From JBBKWG01 sp037968835 (GTDB lineage Bacteria > Pseudomonadota > Alphaproteobacteria > Rhodobacterales > Rhodobacteraceae): a DNA stretch of 12,858 bases. Where the stretch lies: positions 1 to 12,858 of the forward strand of contig JBBKWG010000142.1 of the NCBI GenBank assembly GCA_037968835.1, given 5' to 3'. The notes under the pieces were generated by a model. The model was given only the letters and a program-made list of their open reading frames with translations, made no database searches and was not told the origin of the DNA. A program made the translations under genes and the position numbers. Positions 12,819 through 12,858 of this stretch are shown here, in pieces; within the stretch, counting starts at the first letter, position 1; each line of letters begins with the position of its first letter.

Positions 12819-12858
12819 TACTTTCACCTAGGCACACGTTCAAGCATCTACAATACCA

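Noticed and set aside
12597..12858. + strand frame opening with TGATG at the soxB stop and staying open to the window end
   Set aside because: It looks translationally coupled but has no similarity to SoxD, poorer third-position GC, no ribosome site, and is antisense to the better supported 47-aa gene. Sequence to the right would settle it.

Overview
The window looks like an ordinary, densely packed chromosomal segment of a marine-type alphaproteobacterium, most likely Rhodobacterales (Roseobacter group or a close relative). The evidence is a GC-rich sequence with GC-biased third codon positions; the ChpT phosphotransferase, which is restricted to alphaproteobacteria; an OlsB/OlsA ornithine-lipid pair; a COX15-type heme A synthase without a cysteine pair; CcmI; and a sarcosine-oxidase beta-type flavoprotein. 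I see no transposases, phage genes, CRISPR arrays, tRNA or rRNA. Only one gap exceeds 150 bases (187 bases, between ccmI and soxB), and nothing suggests recent horizontal transfer.

Layout. (1) 1-1638, + strand: the end of proB and all of proA, two consecutive proline-biosynthesis enzymes. (2) 1628-2442: chpT on the - strand, tail-to-tail with proA (11-bp overlap). It is divergent, with 23 bp between start codons, from a 61-aa DUF3553 protein that resembles a free-standing Tudor-like domain. (3) 2573-4182, +: olsB and olsA overlapping by 1 base, which together make ornithine lipid. (4) 4191-5194, -: a TfoX N-terminal-domain protein followed by a ThiE-fold protein whose thiamine-phosphate-synthase active site looks degenerate. 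(5) 5264-9239, +: trmJ (tRNA methyltransferase), ctaA (heme A synthase), an M32 metallocarboxypeptidase, and, after a 150-bp gap with inverted repeats, a PaaI-like hotdog thioesterase. (6) 9236-11165, -: ccmI, ruvX and a four-cysteine DUF1289 protein, each pair joined by a 4-base ATGA overlap. (7) 11353-12597, +: an orphan soxB-like gene. (8) 12675-12818, -: a 47-aa single-pass membrane protein with a basic tail.

Connections. ctaA and ccmI both serve respiration (heme A for the aa3 oxidase; heme delivery to c-type cytochromes), but they lie in separate, oppositely oriented units. Transcription is packed with overlapping stop codons at three of the convergent junctions or close to them, and no classical hairpin-plus-U terminator is visible. 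I did not find a clear new multi-gene system. The observations most worth a second look are the chpT/DUF3553 divergent pair, the degenerate ThiE-like protein, the soxB gene not followed by soxD, the repeat-bearing ccmI/soxB intergenic region, and the short unannotated membrane protein at the right end.
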